This document shows, piece after piece, positions 47,793-61,500 of a stretch of 64,000 nt of DNA. Source of the DNA: Populus alba (taxonomy: Eukaryota > Streptophyta > Magnoliopsida > Malpighiales > Salicaceae); NCBI RefSeq assembly GCF_005239225.2, contig NC_133301.1:1183001-1247000 (forward strand), in the 5' to 3' direction. A program made the position numbers and the translations under genes. Every line of letters starts with the position of its first letter. Within the stretch, counting starts at the first letter, position 1. Under the pieces are notes generated by a model. It was given only the letters and a program-made list of their open reading frames with translations, was not told where the DNA came from and did not search any database.

Positions 47793-50700
47793 CTAGTATA
47801 TGTTTGCTAGGATGCCTTAACAACTGTTTTCATTGGTCAAAGCACTATAAATACTTTTCACAAGGCAAGGTTCCAACCAAGTTTCCATCTCTTTTTTAAC
47901 CCCCAAACCACCATGATGCTTCGGCAGCCACTTGTGAATTGGTTGGTCTCCAAGATATCATCTAGTTTTCTTTCGTAGATAGAAAAAAAACCCTAGTTTA
48001 TGAGTATAATTTTACTACAAATCAATTGTCAAGCGTTTTCTCAAGATAAAATTGAAAAACAAAACCACTCGTGTCGACAGAGGAAAAACAAGCCCAAGTC
48101 CAACATTTTTTTCTCCTTGAAAAACCTTTACCCCCCATCTCACAAGTTAGTTTAACGTTTGTTTTTTTTTTTTTTTTTCTTAATGCTAACCCCCTTAAAA
48201 CTTCTCCCTCTTCCAAAAGTTCTATAGAACATAATCAAAGAGTGATTTTCTATCCCTTTATCCCCATACAAAAAAATATTCTTAATTTAAACGTAGGGGA
48301 AGGTAAAATGTGGAAATGCTCGATCCACTAGCTCTAGCTTCTAGCTTCTAGCATGGGGAAGTGGGGAGAAGCTTTGTTCGGATAGCAATAGCACAGTAGG
48401 GTCCGTGATGTATAAAGGCTTGCAACATAGCCACCTATAAGTGTTTGTGTGTGTGTGCTGGGGGGGGGGGGGGGGCACTCTATAAGCTGCACTTTTTGTT
48501 GTCTGAATACGGGAATAACTTACGTTTATGTCTAAAGATTTGATGCCATTGTTCTTTAGCCATTTGTACGTATGGAAACAATCTCACGCAGTATGGATAA
48601 GTCCCTATGATCATTCTAGCTAGGTTCATGTCGATTCCACAATCAATTTCAACTACTTCAGTTTAAAATGCTGCTATACTATGCACGGGTAGTGAATTTG
48701 TACAAGTATATTACATAATAAATATTTTATTATGAACATATCCATCCAAATATGGATAGTTTGTTTAATACCCAATAATCAGTGAATAAATTATCTAAAA
48801 AATCCACCAAATCTGAAGCTGTTATCTCTGGTTTGAAGGCTCTAATGCCTAATTAAAGTTCATTTCAATTAATGAGAATAAAAGTCCAAAATATTTACCT
48901 AACTATTCCTCTTCAATATTCATCTATATGGGTTATGAACTATAGTGAGGCACATGCATGAATCAACAATACTGTCATGTTAATGTCATTGCTCATCACT
49001 CCAACGGGAATACTGAAAATAAAAAAAGACGGGACTTATTGCCAACTCAAAGATTTGGCCTACAAGAGTATGTGCGTATCCACCTATACATGAAGGCACG
49101 TATATAGACATATCTTCAAGTGGATATATGTGGGACACTATCTGGGCAGTACCCTTATCTGCAGAGAACATAGAAAAGATAATTTAATGTGTAAATAAAT
49201 GGAGCTCTAAATACGTCATAGATCCACCCCAAGTGGGGGAATAAGTGCTTGTTCTCCCATTTTATGTGTTGTGACAGAAGATTCCAGCAGCAAGTCTTTG
49301 ATGGAGCCTCTTTTCGTTAAGTATGAGATTAGTTTGGAGGCAAAATCTTTTGATTAGAGACTGTAATGCAGTGAATTTGGCCCAATCCAAGTGCCTCATC
49401 CACTACTAATAGCTAGCTTAATTCAATGTTGTCTAATAGTATATAATAGTAACAATTACAATTCTTGTCATGATGGGAAATGATATTATTAGAAGATCTC
49501 TTCTCTTTAGGTTTTAGTGACTTCAAATAATTGTTGCAGTATAAACAAATAGAGGAGCTATGAACTTGATCAAGCCACTGATGAATTAACTTGAAATCAT
49601 GGAGGGCCCGACATAAGAAGGATGTCACTTTATTACCACTACTTCTAGCACATCCAATATGTGTTTAGAAAATGATTATTAGGGTAAAAAAATAGAGGGA
49701 ATTATCTTGACCTATAATTAGTAGTCTCATCGGATGCAAGCAAGATTCAATAAAAATCCCCCTTAATTTTCTAGAATAGCTAGCATGTATTGATTGTGGA
49801 GAGTAAGATTTTTGTGAATCTCTTTGTGGAAGCACCACAACTAGTCTCTCTTAGCTTAGAACTAGCCATGCCAAGGCACGTCTGCTATATATTATATCAG
49901 GTGGTCATTAATGGTCTACCCTATCAAATGGAAGAAGCTCCATTTTTTTATGGTGCATAAAGACCAGAAATTCACAAGCTATGTATCTCATGTGATTCAA
50001 ATATGGGACATGAAATCATCGGTTCTTAAAACTTAATCACTTTTGTTTTCTTCACAAATCTTAATCACTTAATGTTGAACCTTGTGGGTAAATATAGACA
50101 TGTCATTAATGATGAGGAAACCCTTATTAGGACATAAACCATGATGATTAGGAGAAGGAAAAGTGTATGTGGAATCTGACGATCTCTAACGTTTGTACTT
50201 TGTGGATCAAGTAAAGGTGATATATACACTATTTAAGTTGAAGAATAAAAGTTTGGGGCATGCCAATTTCAACTCCAAGTTGCTTCAAGTGGAAGGAGAG
50301 AAGAATATCATCAGTACATATTTGACATTAAAAATGAAAATTAATTAGAGCTACGAATCAAGCATCAAGATGAGCATAAAACATTACGGGAATGAGCTAT
50401 GTAAAAAAAAAAAAAATCCTCTCAAAAATCTGAAAAATGTTGAGGGCTCTCCCGAAAAACATACTTGGACACTTTTTTTCAAAAAAAAGAAGAAGAAGAT
50501 TTAAATATAGTAGAAGTGATGCCAGGAGAAAGTGAGATACCGTTTAACGAAGATAGATAGCGTTCTCTCTTTTCTATATAAAAAAATAATAATATGTTTC
50601 TTCTACTAATTAAATTTCATCATAAAACAATTGAGAAATCAAAGACATAATAGTATCAAATTTCTTTGATTAATTTATATGAAATTGGCTGATTAAATAA

Positions 50701-53700
50701 TTTTCATGGTGGATACCCGGGCCCTTAAAGGCATCTCAGTATTCATTCCACGAAACTGGAAAAACTACCAAGCATTGCTCCTCTTTGTGCACTGATCTTT
50801 TAAAATATTATAAATTTAGTAATAATACAAGCGACTTGAGTGTTTGAGAGTGTAGTTATAATTAATTTAAAATAATTTTTATTTAGAAATATATTAAAAT
50901 GATATTTTTTTTATTTTTAAAATTAACATATTAAAATAATTCAAATATATAAAAAAATATTAATTTTTAACATAAAAAAATTTGATATTTTTTAAAAACA
51001 CAGGTTAAATTGGATTTTCAGATATTTTCTCAGTCCTTGCAATTGTACGTTTAACATGGTGGAAGGTGATGGAATATGGGTACCCACAGACCAAAATCAA
51101 ATAAATAATCAGCACCATGAGAGATGTGGGAGCTATGCACTTGTACAATTTGGATAACATTTGATCTTTCAATGCCCCACCATGCATTTACTCGTCGGAA
51201 GTGCTTGCTCCATCACTCTTTGTACGATCCTTGCATGATTTATTACTTCAATAAAACTTAAAAAAAATCTCAGAACACAGAAAGAGGCCAAGGATCGAGA
51301 GCCAAGGTAGAAGAAGCGAGAGGAGTGGCTATGGACCCCTGAGGGAAGGTGGCAAGCAGAGCATAAAGTAATGGTGATTGGGGACAAGCTTGATATATAC
51401 CTCAGCAATTTCCCACCTTATTTGTTTCCTGCCTGCCTTGCTCTTTTTCCCTCTTGGATATATACTTTCCCTTTTAATTTCAAGATAAAACATTAATAAT
51501 GTAATCAGAATTGTTCTTCTGTAATTTACCACTAACCCACAAAGATTGCTGAGTTACATGCATGGTTTAGGTTGCCGCCCATCGTTAAGCCCTACTACGT
51601 CGCTTAAACCATGGATTAAACCCTACATGGTTATAGGTATAGGGTCTAAATCAGAAAAATAGAAAGAGTATTGGGACCAGCCATGGATTTAACCCTACGT
51701 GGTTCAGCTATAAAAGTCCGTGGGTGGATTAGAAAGTGCGGTCGAATCATGTTTGAGTTTTTTTTTAATTATTTATTTTATATTTTTATATCTTTTGGTT
51801 TAATAATGTGAAAAATAAATTTAAAAAAATAAATATAAAATCTAACTTAATATATTTTTAAATAAAAAATATTTTAAAATATAACATTTACCGCAATCCA
51901 AGCATGCCGTGAAGGTGAATTCCCACTCTTGATTTTTTTTCCTTCTCGAGAGAAATCCCTCGGGCATTAAAAGCTCATGTCCATGTATGGAAACCTGTCT
52001 TTCTCCAATTCATCGATGGAGCATGTCCTCCATGATGAGCAGACTTAAGAGAAAATATCAAAGAGGAAAAAGAAATATGATTCGGTGACTTGCCTCCCTG
52101 AATTGACATTTCATTATAATCATCTGAGAATGAATTCGCTAACTAAATCACTTGAATTTGATTAAATCAATTATATGAATAATTCAAAAAAAAGCGTAGT
52201 TGAATTTAGATCTTAATTAGATAAATATTTGAATTAATATCTCGAGTCGAGCAGTATTTCAAAATTATAAATATATATAATTCATCGTGGCTAATTTATT
52301 TATTTTCTGTGTTATTAGTCATGTTTTGAATTTAGAATGTTAGAAAAAAATATATATGTAATGTATTATTTCATTGTAGATACCAATCGAAAAAGATTAT
52401 AATCTCGAAACCTATATTTCATCAGGTTCGAAGATCACTTCATTGTGTTTGCATTTTCATCAGAGTATCCAATTTATTCGGTTCATTTTCACCGAGTTAG
52501 AATCCGATTCCAATCACAACGAAGAAGAAACATGGGTGTCTGTACTGAAACTACCGATCATAAGCGAATTTCAACACTTCCCATTGTTATGGCTCCACCA
52601 TAGCTGGAGATCCTCCAAAGTCCAACCCACCGAGGGACTTTTGTACACAAAATTTATCAACTTTATGCAGCCTTTTAAGCTGTTTTACATCTTCTCGGAA
52701 AATACTGAACTTTTAGGACTTAATTTTATGTGTGCAGCACGCCAAAACTAAATGCCCCGAGGAGGGACCGAGCTAGCCTCCCACATGATCAGATACTGCG
52801 TGTGATTTTCGATGCATGTCATCAGTCGATATATATCCCTAATTAAACCATGGCCATGTATCTCTTGACATGGGAGACCACGTTAGAGATCTTAATTCAT
52901 CCATGTTGCATGAAACCATAGCTTGTTGATCTAGTTGTGGTGTTCTACTAGCATCTCTTTGATGGGTGAGAGAGATCCTTCTTGTTTAAAAATCAAATCA
53001 CATGATTGTTTTTTAATTCTTTATTTTATTTATACTAACTATGTATAAAAAAAGATAGCGATAGAAATAATTAGATGGAATAATTCCTACCTTGTCAATT
53101 GATATTGAGAAAATGAAATCTAGACAAATACCAATACTAATTATTGACAAGATGATACCAATCAAAACAAATAATTCTTGTGGTCCAGCGTAAAAAGATA
53201 AGGAATTTGTAGCATTAAACAACTTGTATTCATATAATATCTAATAAATAAATAAAAGTTAGTATATAATGATAAGATACGAAACATCATGAATATTTTT
53301 TTTGTTATGGTAGCCATCCGTCCATTTCATCAATACAAACAAGATATATTCTACTAACAAGAAAATAAATCCATGAGATATTATTTGTAAAATGGTCTCA
53401 CTGAATCTCATATTGCTTTTAAAGCAAATTTTCTATATAATTGTAAAACCCATGTAAGATAAAGATGAATAGGCTATTCTTTTCTTACATGTATCATAAA
53501 TATATTTTTAAGGTCATAAATTTTTTATCTAGTAAATATTTAAATGAATCATTTATTTAAGACTCCAGGTGAATTAATTTGAATCCAAACAGATTTTGCA
53601 TGTAATAAGATGAAATGTGATGTTAAAATTAATTGATTAATCTGAATCAAACCCATTACTAGATATGAATACATAAAATTAATAATATTTTATTTATTTA

Positions 53701-55354
53701 TTTATTTATGACAAAGAATTTGGATTTGTACCGTCTAGTGCTAGCTAGATAAATTTAGAGGGATATGTTCACAATTTGATGCCAAAGTTGGTTAAAATGA
53801 GAATTGCGAGCCTTGTTGATGATTTATATGAATTGAAAGATGAGAATTTGTACATATTTATAGTGATATGATTTGAATAATGATTGTACAAGTTCTTGCA
53901 CGAGCCATAATCACCTGAAGATCTGTGGCAAATTCTTCACATGATCAGCTGATTTTGCCTGTTGCATTGCATCAACAACTATACATCGCATATATCTATC
54001 CCAAAATCATCACTTTATATATAGAAAAGTCGAGGCCAAATCAAACCCTAGCCTACCAGGGGTTTTACCTTCCTCACAAGTTAAAAGTACTAAAAATGGA
54101 TGTAAAAGTGCATCCTTTCTCTGTGCTAATTCAGGATGGGGCAGATTTTTTGCGAGCATGGCGTATCTTTTTCAGAGAGAAAACTCACAGTAGATTGTTA
54201 CCACTTTACCCACAATGCTTATTCGATTTTATCTCTTACGAAATGATTATGGTCTCCCCATAGGTGCACACATCTCATCGCCTCGAAAGTTTAGTACTTT
54301 TTTATTTTATTTTATTTTATTTTTATAATGAATATATACATTCTTTAACGGCTGAATAATTATTTTTAAGAATCAGATGACGAGAGAGCCCACTAATTTA
54401 AAATCTCTAGTTCATCGCATATTTATATATGAGTTAAGAAATATAAATGGTAAGATTTAAATTAAAAATATTCTTTTCTTTTAATTAATTTTTTATTCTT
54501 AATTATTGGCACGCAGCCGAGCTGCATCGCTAAAGATATGGATCCTAAGCAGCACGAAATTGGCTCTCCTGATATGGCTAAATTTAGGAGGATGGTAGCA
54601 TTATTGCAAGCTATATATAGCCAGAAGGGTTATATATATATATATTCTGGCATCAGATAGTGGAGGATTGAAGTACAACCTTATTAATTATCTATTATTT
54701 AATAAAGAAGATTAAGAAATCACTGTTGTTTAGGATTTGCTTAAACCCCATGATCACCGAAAGTGTAAGTGTTCTTATTTTCTAGGAAGCCACACCCTTT
54801 AGGCTTAGAGGCCGTTTGGGATTGAGGTGTGACCTGCTTTTCGAAAAAATTCAAATTTTTTTTTTTTTTTTTTTGCTAAAATTGAGTTTGGTTTGTACTT
54901 TCTGAATCGTTTTGATGTGCTGATATCAAAAATAATTTTTAAAAATAAAAAAACATTATTAGCATGCTTTTCGACATGAAAAACTATTTGAAAAGCAACA
55001 GCTACCACACTAAATAGTTAGTGCAACTGTGCAAGTGCCAATTTGCGTGTTTAGCATGATTAATAATGGAGTCACACCCTTGAGGTGTTGCTTTGATGTT
55101 GATTCTTACGGGAAGAAGTTTTTTTTTTCCATATAAATTATCATTTCATGCTTCGTGTTTAGTTAAGCAGTTCAACATGTTTTTTCAAAGTAATTTCAAA
55201 CTGTTTTTAAATCAAAAATTAAAAAAAAAATATATATATATATATATATAATTAAAAAAACACTTTTACAAAAATATTATGCCCAATACACACTAATTAA
55301 ATATGAAAAAAAATAATTTGAAAGCATTTTAACCATTAATATTAGATATTAAAT
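47793..55354. other. long AT-rich intergenic region
   Basis: No gene is supported over this 7.5 kb. It holds homopolymer and simple repeats (poly-G at about 48461-48475), a MITE-like block at about 50838-51003 with TGTTTGAG/AAAACACAG ends, and another at about 54811-55015 starting 'GGCCGTTTGGGATTGAGG'. Short frames such as 52443-52751 and 53925-54263 match nothing I recognise. Regulatory or non-coding RNA content cannot be excluded; I saw no known plant microRNA. Confidence 0.45.
54811..55015. mobile_element. AT-rich MITE ('GGCCGTTTGGGA' type)
   Basis: Starts GGCCGTTTGGGATTGAGGTG and ends '...AGCAACAGCTACCACACTAAATAG'. 'GTGACCTGCTTTTC' near the left pairs loosely with 'GAAAAGCAACAGC' near the right. 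The centre has poly-T and AT-rich sequence. Borders are approximate. Confidence 0.55.
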
Positions 55355-55532
55355 AACCCTGAAAGGTGTAGCTCAACTGGTCACACTCTAGATTTGCTTT
55401 CTAGAGATCACCAATTCGAGTCTCACAAACTTAAGGGTTATTGATGACTTACATGGTTGTTAATTTTTAGAACTCGTGAGATTAACTGAAATACATTCAA
55501 GTTGGTCCAAATATCTACATTAATTTAAAAAA
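55355..55532 (+). mobile_element. tRNA-derived SINE
   Basis: A-box-like 'GTAGCTCAACTGGTC', B-box-like 'ATTCGAGTCTCA', and a 3' part including 'TTACATGGTTGTTAATTTTTAG' segments shared with the SINE at 41471-41658. A 12-bp direct repeat TAGATATTAAAT flanks it (55343-55354 and 55533-55544). Confidence 0.85.
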
Positions 55533-55544
55533 TAGATATTAAAT

Positions 55545-57841
55545 GATATGACAAGTATTAGGCTGACATAATATATAGTTTCTCATTGCTTTCAAAGTAT
55601 GTGATGGGATCATACCATTTGATGCTATGAATCCAATTAATAATTCTAACCAATCGAAATTAAATGTCTGCCACACTTGAACATCACAACGTCAGATGAT
55701 CATGAGCCAAATATATGATACCTCTACTGTGCATGCTCTCATAAAAAAGAAGAGGCATTTTGGGATGATATTTTCATCTCATCTTTCGAGGGCAGCATTC
55801 TACGAAAAGAATCACAAATCTAAAACCCAAAGTAATTAAAATCTGTAATTATCAAAAGAGAAGAACACCAAGTCCTTCCATCTAAAACAGAGGATCAACA
55901 AGGACTGTGTCAATCTACAGATGTTACTGCGCACAGTAGAAGAATATTTAGAGCATAGCACAAAAATGATCAATGCATAAGAATATTCCTTCATAACATC
56001 GTCATGCATGAAGACAATTGTCTCCGATATAAGTTGCATCGCAAGTGGGAAAGGAAGTAATGTGTGAAATCCATGACGGTATCTTGTCTCGATCAATTGT
56101 TTTCTTAGCAAAACATATGAAGAATGTCCAGATGAAAACCCAAAAATATTGTTCTGATGTGATGAATTGTTTTCCACTAGATATAGACATGGATACTAAC
56201 TAGTTTAGTTGGAAAAAAATCGTTAGATATCATATCAAGTAATTTGTATAATAGTTATTATAAGTTTTGGTATAAGATTTAAGTCACGGGTCAATTATGT
56301 ATATATACGAATTGAATGTTCTATTTCAAATTTTTTTTATTTAAATAATATTATTTTAATTTTAATAATAAAATAATATTATTGTAATTAAAAAAAATCA
56401 GTTTAACATGAAATTGAATCTAACTCTAAATCCAATTTTAATTAAAAACAAATAACTTTAAATTGATAAATTACCGAATTAATCATAGTTAAATCAAGTT
56501 TTATAATTATGATTCAAATTTATATTTAATATTTATATTTTATATAATTGTGAGGTGTTAAAAAATTATTGTCACTTGGTGTTACTCAAAACTCAATAAA
56601 TTTGTTGATCATCACAAAAAAAAAAAAAAACAAAAAAACAAAACAAAATATTCTTCATTAAATCATTATGATAGCAATTTTAATTTCCATTAAATATTAA
56701 ATTGCAGAGAATATCAATTTAAGTTTTTTTATTATATATATATATATATTAATCTCATCACACTGCATTGAAGTGAAGTTTAAATCTAACCTCTAAAAAA
56801 AAAAAAAATCTAGGGTTCATGCAATTGGGAATTAGACACAAACATGTCAAATGGCCTCGACTTTAAGATTCGATCAGAATGTTTATCTTATATGGTGAGA
56901 TTAATATATTTCCAAAAGTAGAAGGAACCTAATTAACTGATAAATCACTATATTCTAATCAAATCAAAGATCATCATGGAGGCACTACTGCTCTCTCATG
57001 TCATTGCAATTGGATCTGTAGGGTCCACTCTAAAATACCCTAGGCCCCACCAAAGCACCCATTGGAAACATACACCGTCAGAAACACAGGATCATGTTTC
57101 AAGGGACTCGCTCCCATTTACATCCATCCATACATCACATATACACATGAAAAGTGTCACCGCAGTGGGCCAAATCCGTGACACGCAAGTATAAAGTAGA
57201 AGAGCAAAACATTTTTTAGCCCCTGTAGATGTAGAAATGCTCCATCTTAGTCCTTACAATTCAAAATTTTCAATTTTAATTAACCTGATAATTACCATAA
57301 ATACATGATGAAAGTATGCTAATAAATTCGAAACATAAAAGAATGTATTTTTTTTTATAACCATTAATTTTCATTGATAATTTAGATATTTTTTATTACA
57401 ACTCAAAACTCACAACCATTCAAATTTAAATTTTAATCTATTAAAAAATAATTGGTTACATAGTCATGAGAGTAAGAATATGTTTGATGTTATGCTAGTT
57501 TTTGTGATTGTGTTTTGAAAATATAAATTAAAAAAAATTATAAATTATCCTATTTTTTATTAATTAATATTTCAAGAAAGAGTTTTCAGTAAAATTTATA
57601 TAAAATTATAATATATATTGATCATTCAAAAACTTTTAAATTTATAATAGAGACAAAAACATGTATTGCACTACACCGCACCATCTAAACAAACAAAGCC
57701 TAAGCCTACTTATGTGCTGAAAATTTTGCAATAAATATAAGATTAGTATGTGTATTTTAAATTATAAGAACCGGTATGGATTATGTGTATATCTATAGGG
57801 ATTAAAGTGTAGTTTATCCAAAGCCCAAACCCATCCACATT
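55545..57841. other. intergenic upstream of the GDU gene
   Basis: No gene is supported. AT-rich, with (TA)n near 56736-56749 and poly-A runs. Frames at 55836-56190 (minus) and 56976-57194 (plus) show no domain. Confidence 0.4.
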
Positions 57842-57849
57842 TATAAATA
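57842..57849 (+). promoter_or_regulatory. TATA box of the GDU gene
   Basis: TTATAAATA lies about 110 bp upstream of the start codon at 57956, a normal distance for a plant core promoter with an 80-bp leader. The leader is C/A-rich without upstream ATG. Confidence 0.6.
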
Positions 57850-57955
57850 CCACTCCCTACCTTGTTCATTACCCAAACTAAACCCGATTCCTTCTCTTCC
57901 TCCCAACCAAAGCCTCTTTACTAAGAAGATAAAAACATTAAAATAAACCCAAAAC

Positions 57956-58510
57956 ATGAGACACGTTAGCTACCTTGACACCACCATCCGCACCACAAAG
58001 GCAGCAGCTACTTCACCATCACCATCACCATCACCACCACCACCAGCAGTAGTCCAACCTCGCTCACCGTGGCACTCACCAGTGCCATACCTCTTTGGTG
58101 GTTTAGCAGCTATGTTGGGGTTGATTGCTTTTGCTTTATTAATCTTGGCTTGCTCTTATTGGAGAATTTCTGGTCGTTTAGACAGTGAAAATGAAGGTAA
58201 TGATCTTGAAAGTGGAAATGAAAAGGAAGGGAAGCCAGATAATAAGGTTTTTGAAGAGAAATTTTTGGTTATTATGGCTGGAAATGAGAGGCCAACATTT
58301 TTAGCCACTCCTGTTTCCAGCAAAGCCTCTTCCTTTGTAGGCAAGATTGATAACCAAGAAGAAGCGAAGACGGAGAGTACACCTACCGGTCATGATGACA
58401 AGGTGAAAAATCAAGAAATGATTGGTGACAGCCATGATCAAGCAGCAACAACTACAACTGAAGAAAATACAGAGACGCAAGAGAACCAGCAAGCTCAAGA
58501 ACAAAATTAA
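57956..58510 (+). CDS. GLUTAMINE DUMPER family protein
   Basis: An intronless 184-residue membrane protein. A Ser/Pro-rich N-terminus (about 20-42) precedes one transmembrane helix (about 44-67, 'PYLFGGLAAMLGLIAFALLI'), then 'CSYWR' and an acidic, Lys-rich cytosolic tail. The family's signature VIMAG is at 105-109 within 'EKFLVIMAGNERPTFLATP'. GDU proteins affect amino-acid export and amino-acid sensing at the plasma membrane and interact with the ubiquitin ligase LOG2 in Arabidopsis. The tail beyond residue 120 is low-complexity (Glu/Gln/Thr-rich) and longer than in many members. Single-exon structure and length fit the family; which GDU number is orthologous cannot be decided here. The start is the first ATG after the TATA box. 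Confidence 0.95.
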   Translation: MRHVSYLDTTIRTTKAAATSPSPSPSPPPPAVVQPRSPWHSPVPYLFGGLAAMLGLIAFALLILACSYWRISGRLDSENEGNDLESGNEKEGKPDNKVFEEKFLVIMAGNERPTFLATPVSSKASSFVGKIDNQEEAKTESTPTGHDDKVKNQEMIGDSHDQAATTTTEENTETQENQQAQEQN

Positions 58511-61500
58511 GCTCCAATGAGCAAGAAATAAATCCAATTTGAAGAGGAAAAAGACTAAAGAGAGTGCTTTTTTCAGGGAGTTTTCGTGTATTGCTTCTCT
58601 TTTGTTATTTTCGTGGTTTTGTTCTTGTACTTCTCCGGGAAGTGTAAATTTTGCTGAGATGAAATAGCCATTAGCAGAGAAGGTTCTCTTCTTTAAAGCT
58701 AATTACAGCTAAATTTTGCCTAGTAATCATGATTTTCTCCATAATTACTTCTCCCATTATCTCCTTGATTCATTTACAGCCAGCTGCAATGACCAGCTTC
58801 CATTGATGGGGGCAAATTGGAGCTTGAAATCAATTACTTGTTATTGGTTTGAGCATCAATGGGAACAGCTTTTGTGCTTCTACATGCAAAATATTGAAGT
58901 GGGTCTTGGTGCTTTAAAATTTTTAAAAGGTATTGAATTTTTTTATATATCATGAATATGATACCTCAAGGAATCATCTTTTGCACAGGGGATTGTTAAT
59001 TCAGTTATGAAAAAAGTTCTAATGGAGGGAATAAAGTAAGAAAAAAAACGACTTGAAGAGTCATCATATTCTTTAGATGGCCTTTCCCTTAGTTTGGCTG
59101 CCGGAAAATTCCAAGGAACAAATTACCGGTGAGGTGCAATGACAAGAAATTAAGTAGTACAATGTACTATTCCCACCGATCACATTATTAATGAATAATT
59201 TACTATTTGTTTATGAGATTTGTGCTGCTTGCCTTAATGTCAGTGCAAAAAATGGGTGGTGGGTGAGTGATGAAGATGGATTATGTTTATTTTTCTTCGA
59301 TTTTTATGCAAATTAAGTCCATCTTTCCATTATCTTTGGTTGATGTTTTGTGAAGTTGAAGATATAAATATAATTTTAAAATAAATTTTCATGAATGGTA
59401 AGAAAACATGATATTCGTAGTCTAGCTATCTTTTTTATTATTATTCTAAATTAAACAATAATCATACACTTCCTAAAAGACTCCTGTTTTAATATTCTTA
59501 ATCCAGTATAAAAACTAATATTATGTCATTAATCGGTATAATAAATCCAATGACATGAACTAATTTATCCTGGTATTAATTAATATATAAGAATGTTTAA
59601 AAGTGTGGTAATTATTATTTTTTATAGTGTTTTTTGTTTTGAAATTTATCAAGATAATAAATTTTTATTTTTAAAAAAATTATTTTTAACATTAAATTAT
59701 TTAAAAAATTAAAATAATAATAATTTTTTTTAATGACAAGAATTAAAACGTAGAAATGAACTCGGAAACATGTACACATTTGAAGAACTAATTAAGAAAA
59801 ATCCTTTGGCCAGGTGATTCATTTTCAATTTTCCAACAGGAAGTACTGATAGGTGGCAGGGAGCTAGGGTGGGGCCAGGCTTTTAGAAGAGGACACGAGA
59901 AAGATGAGAGAGAGCCGGCTTGCCTTTGGTTGCTTTCTTCGGAATATGAGGACACGTCGTGTTCTCTCACTGGACCGTGCTCAGTTGAAAGCAACGTGCA
60001 AGCTTTAGCAGCAGGTTGTCTGCGCGCGGAGATGCGAAGCCGCTTTTGTTAACAAATGCTCCCCAGCTTTCATTTTTTTTTAATTAATATTTAATGGATG
60101 CCTTTTTCCTTATTATTATTATTATTATTATTCCCCTGCAATGGGCAAGAAATCTTGATAATCTACACATACAAGCGAAGGTCATTATTGCAAAGACATC
60201 ACTTGCTGATAAAGTAAAGAGAAGGTGAGAAGCAAAGTAAATTGGAAGTTCCTTCATTTGGGTGGTGTGTTTTTGTCAAATTTGGATCTTTGCTTGTTCA
60301 AAGTCTTTCCTTCCTTCCTTGAATTCAACAAGGTTTTGAATATAACAGTTCTGTGTGACCTAAGCTTTGTGGACAATCAGATAAAGTTTTTTGAAAAAAA
60401 ATAAATATGTAAGCATTTCAAATTTATTTTTTAAAAAATTTATAATTATAAATCAAAAGGTCTAAAAGAACTATTTGTGTCATAGATATAAAAGATAATG
60501 TTGACATGTCTATTCGACTCATCAAACTACAAATCGAATAATCTGTTTTCCAATGCAAAAGAATTAATATGCGAGTGTTACTGGCAAGTTTTTTTATATC
60601 AAGTAAAAAATATAATCGTGAATCATAAAATCAACGCTTACATATAATAAGAATCATATGTATTAATAAAAATATATAAGATCTCAAGTTAATTTTTAAC
60701 GTAATAAAAAAAAAAAAATGTTGCAATTGCTACAATGAAACATCATTTTATTAGTTTGTGTAAAATAAATTTCCAAGAACAAAAGGTGTAAAGAAAAAAA
60801 TCATTATTTTTTTTACAAAAAAATAATAAAATAATAAAAAGAATGATATAAAAAGGCCAAGTGTAAATAATAAAAAAATAATTGTTTTTTGCAAAAAAAA
60901 AAAGTGTAAAGAACAAAAAAAGCTAAAAAAAATTAAAATCATGAATTTGGCGTGCAAGTTATAATTTTTTTTTTTTAAAAAAAAAAAAACAAGCGTTGGG
61001 TATACAGGCCGCTTCAATGTGTTTTTTTACATGAAAAAATAAAATTATCATTTGAAATGCCTATGCAATTATCTAACTAAATAAATCTATAACCATTAAT
61101 ATAAATAAAAAAAACATTGTTAACAATAACCAAAAAAGAAACTGTAAAGATAAGATATTTATTCAATTATATTTACTAAACTTTTTTATTTAAATAAATA
61201 AAAAAAAATCCACCAGAAAAAAACTCATGGCTTAAATAATAAAATACAAATCTAAATGACTAAATAAACTCACACCATAAAAAAAAATATTATGAAAAGG
61301 CCGAACACATCAGAAAAATACAAGGAATTGTCACCTGTCAAAGTGATAGAAACATATAAAAAAATCCTCTTGTGAACTCGGCAACCAACCTTAAGTGAAC
61401 AAATCAAACACATGATCTAGTACATGAAATTAGAATGATATCATAAATAGCAAAGCTAAAAAAATACTTTAAAAAAAAAACTAAAATCGACTCGGATTAA

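Noticed and set aside
48461..48475. Poly-G run as a possible G-quadruplex element
   Set aside because: A simple homopolymer next to a GT repeat. It has no gene context to support a role.
52443..52751. Plus-strand 102-residue frame in the long intergenic region
   Set aside because: No motif, no promoter-like context and no homology I recognise.
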